The translations under genes and the position numbers were made by a program. The notes beneath the pieces were generated by a model. The model worked only from the letters and a program-made list of their open reading frames with translations, was not told the DNA's origin and did not search any database. A stretch of DNA of 64,000 nt from Agapanthus africanus (Eukaryota; Streptophyta; Magnoliopsida; Asparagales; Amaryllidaceae). Positions 61,668 to 64,000 of this stretch are shown piece after piece; the stretch's first letter is position 1; every line of letters starts with the position of its first letter. Where the stretch lies: the NCBI GenBank assembly GCA_030015575.1, contig JASDDO010000016.1, positions 68,445,396-68,509,395 of the forward strand, in the 5' to 3' direction.

Positions 61668-63365
61668 TTAAGCGGTGAAGTTCAGGATTAGGGGGAAAGA
61701 AAACAGTATCAAGCTATACAAGGCCTTACACAGGCCAAAAGTTAACACCAACCATTCAAAAATTCTATCTCTGTAAGATGCGGGTTGGTGAAAGAAGGTG
61801 AAGAGGAAAGAAATGGAGAATACGCGAGACCGTATGGAGATAAAAGAGGGATACGGTCTCGGTATATGAGAAGAAGAATGGCGGAAGGGAGAAGGAAGTG
61901 GAATACGAACTTGAGGGTGGAAATGGAGTGAATAGATTAGCACAATTTGTGATGAATGATGTGTAAGAAGCGTTTGTGCTAATCTATTAACCCATCGAGA
62001 AATGGGGTCAAATCCCTCAAGATTCGTGAGAAACCATGGGTACGCCGAACTCGGTAAACCAGACATATGAAATGAAAGTGATACGGTTTCATGCAAGGTC
62101 AGAACGATGGTAAGGATGGAGGTAGGTGATTGAGGAAGGTTATCGGTTAACGGTTCAGAAGGGTGTACACAGTCATTGACAGGGACAGGATGAATTGGAA
62201 AATCCGACTCATCACTAAGAACTGTTTCATCCTCAAAAATATCCTTAAAATTTTCCTCAAAGTTAAGCTCATCCATGCATTTATCATCAATATCAAGACG
62301 CATATGAAGTTCGGGAAAAACATTTAATGACTCGGGATGATGACTTGGAGAGAAAAACTCAGCCAAATCTGTGGGTTCATCATCCAAAATATTCCCAGCG
62401 TCAATATCCTCAATCAAGTGAAAGTCAATTTTCTCAGACACCTCATCAAAAGCATGGATTTCAATCGATTCTGGTTCTAAGATGGAGGTGTAGAGGTCAA
62501 AAGGATTGGGTGTGGTTTCACTTGGCAAGGTCCCTTCACAATCGGGTAAATCAAACACTGCAAAGTCGCACAACTCATCAAACATTCTATCTTCAATTGA
62601 TAATTCAGTTGGGACACTTGATAGCCTTTCAACACAGGAGTTGTGGGATTCAATTTGAAACCGGTAGGTTTGATTTGGAAGGGGGTATAGCTCACTCTCT
62701 CCACTCAAATTCTCAATCTGTCCAACCGCCTCATCATACATTGGAAAATTATGAGCTAGTTGGAAACTAGCTACCGGATCAGTAGGTTGTATGAGGGTGG
62801 CCATGGACGCATTCAAATCCATCATCTGTTGGCATGACGCTACCCTAAAGTCTTCCAACGACTGTTCCAGACTAGACATGGGTTGTGACGGGGTTTCATT
62901 AAAAGATTCAAAGTTGTTTGGATACTGAAAACTCCTAAATGGCGGTTCAGAAGCAATGTCTAGGGAAGGTGCAAGAGTCGGGTAGGACTGGTAGGAATTG
63001 AATAGCTGGACTGTGGTAGGATCAACACTCGGATACGAAGGTGAATGGAATTGTTGATCCCAAGAATTTGAAGTGGTGAAAGGAGTGAAATATCGGCTAT
63101 GAGATTGTTCAATATGTTCAGCGATGGACAAAGGACGACTTGCAAAAGGGGTATCAACATAAGCGGGTGCGGGAGGCTGAAAAGGTTGATACAAAGTGGA
63201 ATGCGGAGTGAAAGTGTTTGTCCTAGACGCTTCTATCCGATCTTTCAAAGAGATTTTGGGCATGGAGGGATCGTTCGACGTTCGGCCAAAGCAAGAACCG
63301 TAAGAAGTAATGTCTGGTTGTGGGTACCAAAGTTCGGCAAGTGTTTTTCTAGGTGGAGTACCCAT
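61668..63365 (-). CDS. Element R ORF, about 565 codons, unknown acidic protein
   Basis: The open frame runs from 63512, but the ATG at 63365 is preferred: the upstream part is a low-complexity hydrophobic and Lys-rich stretch, whereas MGTPPRKTLAELWYPQPDIT resembles the N-terminus of Athila-type gag (RTLRELxxP). After this the protein is Ser/Pro/Phe-rich (residues about 40-190), then strongly acidic (about 220-400, for example DELNFEENFKDIFEDE), then basic and hydrophobic, closing with IFEWLVLTFGLCK. That last peptide also ends the ORF of element A. I recognise no gag core, zinc knuckle, protease, RT or integrase. It may be a substitute gag-like or accessory protein, but no function can be assigned. 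The frame looks whole, and it is the only long one of its kind in the window. Confidence 0.7.
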   Translation of the reverse strand: MGTPPRKTLAELWYPQPDITSYGSCFGRTSNDPSMPKISLKDRIEASRTNTFTPHSTLYQPFQPPAPAYVDTPFASRPLSIAEHIEQSHSRYFTPFTTSNSWDQQFHSPSYPSVDPTTVQLFNSYQSYPTLAPSLDIASEPPFRSFQYPNNFESFNETPSQPMSSLEQSLEDFRVASCQQMMDLNASMATLIQPTDPVASFQLAHNFPMYDEAVGQIENLSGESELYPLPNQTYRFQIESHNSCVERLSSVPTELSIEDRMFDELCDFAVFDLPDCEGTLPSETTPNPFDLYTSILEPESIEIHAFDEVSEKIDFHLIEDIDAGNILDDEPTDLAEFFSPSHHPESLNVFPELHMRLDIDDKCMDELNFEENFKDIFEDETVLSDESDFPIHPVPVNDCVHPSEPLTDNLPQSPTSILTIVLTLHETVSLSFHMSGLPSSAYPWFLTNLEGFDPISRWVNRLAQTLLTHHSSQIVLIYSLHFHPQVRIPLPSPFRHSSSHIPRPYPSFISIRSRVFSISFLFTFFHQPASYRDRIFEWLVLTFGLCKALYSLILFSFPLILNFTA

Positions 63366-63512
63366 GATATGAAAAGAAGAAAGAAAGAAAGGAAGAGAAA
63401 AAGAGGGGAAAAAGAATGTGATTTTTTTTTTAGATATTAACAAAAGAATGAAATATACACACAAAAAGAATCTAGACCAAAAACAATCACGACACACAAA
63501 AATACCACACAC

Positions 63513-64000
63513 CTAATCGTTCTAGGGTTCACATAGGTCAACTAGACCTGCTCCAGAACTTGATTGTCGAAGTAAAACTGTGTCGAGAAACGGGCTTAAG
63601 ATACATGATCACGAGGCCAGATAAGTGAAGAGATAAGGGGAGGTTTTCCAACGCTTTCGCGAAGTTCCTTAATTAAATAACCCTTTCTCTTTTGGCGGTT
63701 TCGCCGTTAACACTTTCCTAGACACCCCGTAAACAATGTACCGTTAAGCGAGGTTCAAAACACGGTTAACTTCTCCTAATGAGCGCGAAGTCCTTAAGGC
63801 TTAAAGTCTAATTTCTTTTAAAATTTGTGCGGGTAAACGTTATGCTCAAGTTCGTGATTTGTGGGCCACGGAAAAGGTGATGAAATCCTTTACCGTATAT
63901 TGTGGGGTTCGCTTGCCCTTAAGTCCGTGTTAATGTATGCAATGCGCAATTCAATAAAAATTCTATAAAGAATCAAACAATTGTTTTTTAGTTTAAGCAC
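63513..64000 (-). other. Leader of element R
   Basis: Non-coding sequence upstream of the ORF on the minus strand. No primer site or LTR end is reached before the window ends. A phrase with gcggtttcgccgttaac (63695-63711) forms a small inverted repeat. Confidence 0.6.

Larger units (their letters stand above)
58543..64000 (-). mobile_element. Element R: Athila/Tat-type non-autonomous LTR retrotransposon, inserted in copia-O; 5' end outside window
   Basis: On the minus strand the 3' LTR runs from TGTTCATAAC (60277) to GCGATCA (58543). It is preceded by a polypurine tract and by about 1.4 kb of 3' non-coding DNA strongly similar to that of element A. One long ORF lies further in. The 5' LTR and primer site are not reached at 64000. 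No RT, integrase or protease is present in the part seen. Linkage to A is shown by the shared LTR start (TGTTC..AATATTGCATTT), the U5 block CTGTGGATCGACCCGTGCTC, the polypurine region and the stem-loop. The part seen looks whole. Confidence 0.88.

Noticed and set aside
61668-63512. Element R ORF as a host gene
   Set aside because: It lies between an Athila/Tat-type leader and 3' region and shares its last peptide with element A, so it belongs to the element.

Overview
The window is a large-genome flowering plant's intergenic DNA, made almost entirely of LTR retrotransposons inserted into one another. I see no host gene, rRNA, tRNA gene or CRISPR array. The plant assignment rests on initiator-Met-tRNA primer sites beside 2.2-kb Ty1/copia LTRs that open with a TATGCCCTAGAGGC-type motif (Angela/TAR/Tork-like), on an Athila/Tat-type primer site and U5 block, and on a Tekay/Del-chromovirus-like polypurine tract (AAGGGGGGTAGAT) next to a 4.2-kb LTR. 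The species cannot be told from this.

Layout, oldest host layer first. Copia-1 (+) has the end of its 5' LTR at 17889-18458, a leader and a gag start to 21720; it is the base layer. T2, a chromovirus-like LTR (-, 14192-17888), sits in its 5' LTR. T1, a second such LTR (+, window start to 14191), abuts T2 and probably inserted into it. T1 holds a solo copia LTR (323-2536, duplication CCAGC) and gypsy element A (3488-12028, LTRs of 1284 bp each, duplication GACAC/GACGC). Copia-O (-) lies within the gag of Copia-1; its 3' LTR starts at 21721, ends at 55047 and is split by T3 and copia-C. T3 (-, 22322-43025, perfect AGGGT duplication across 20.7 kb) has a complete 3' LTR and part of its 5' LTR, and contains a tandem copia block (29478-39998, copia-B). 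Copia-C (-, 44578-55005) has two 2226-bp LTRs and a perfect ATATG duplication. The coding part of copia-O follows at 55048-58367. From 58543 to the window end lies element R (-), an Athila/Tat-type non-autonomous element with an intact-looking ORF of about 565 codons and no domain I recognise.

Most polymerase genes are fossils. Element A has gag and protease but no reverse transcriptase core or integrase. Copies B, C and O have protease, integrase and RT remnants without a recognisable gag. T1, T2 and T3 show only LTR or 3' non-coding DNA. R looks whole in its ORF but would need enzymes from another element.

The most interesting signals are non-coding. (1) A long-loop inverted repeat in the chromovirus-like LTRs keeps 12-13 bp pairing in divergent copies through matched changes in both arms. 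(2) Paired GC-rich palindromes built on GCGGAACCGC/GCGGTTCCGC occur in unrelated families, upstream of TATA-like boxes in the gypsy LTRs and about 195 nt past the primer site in the copia leaders. (3) A covarying stem-loop and a phased triplet of palindromes occur in the copia leaders. (4) Elements A and R share almost all their terminal non-coding parts but carry different proteins.
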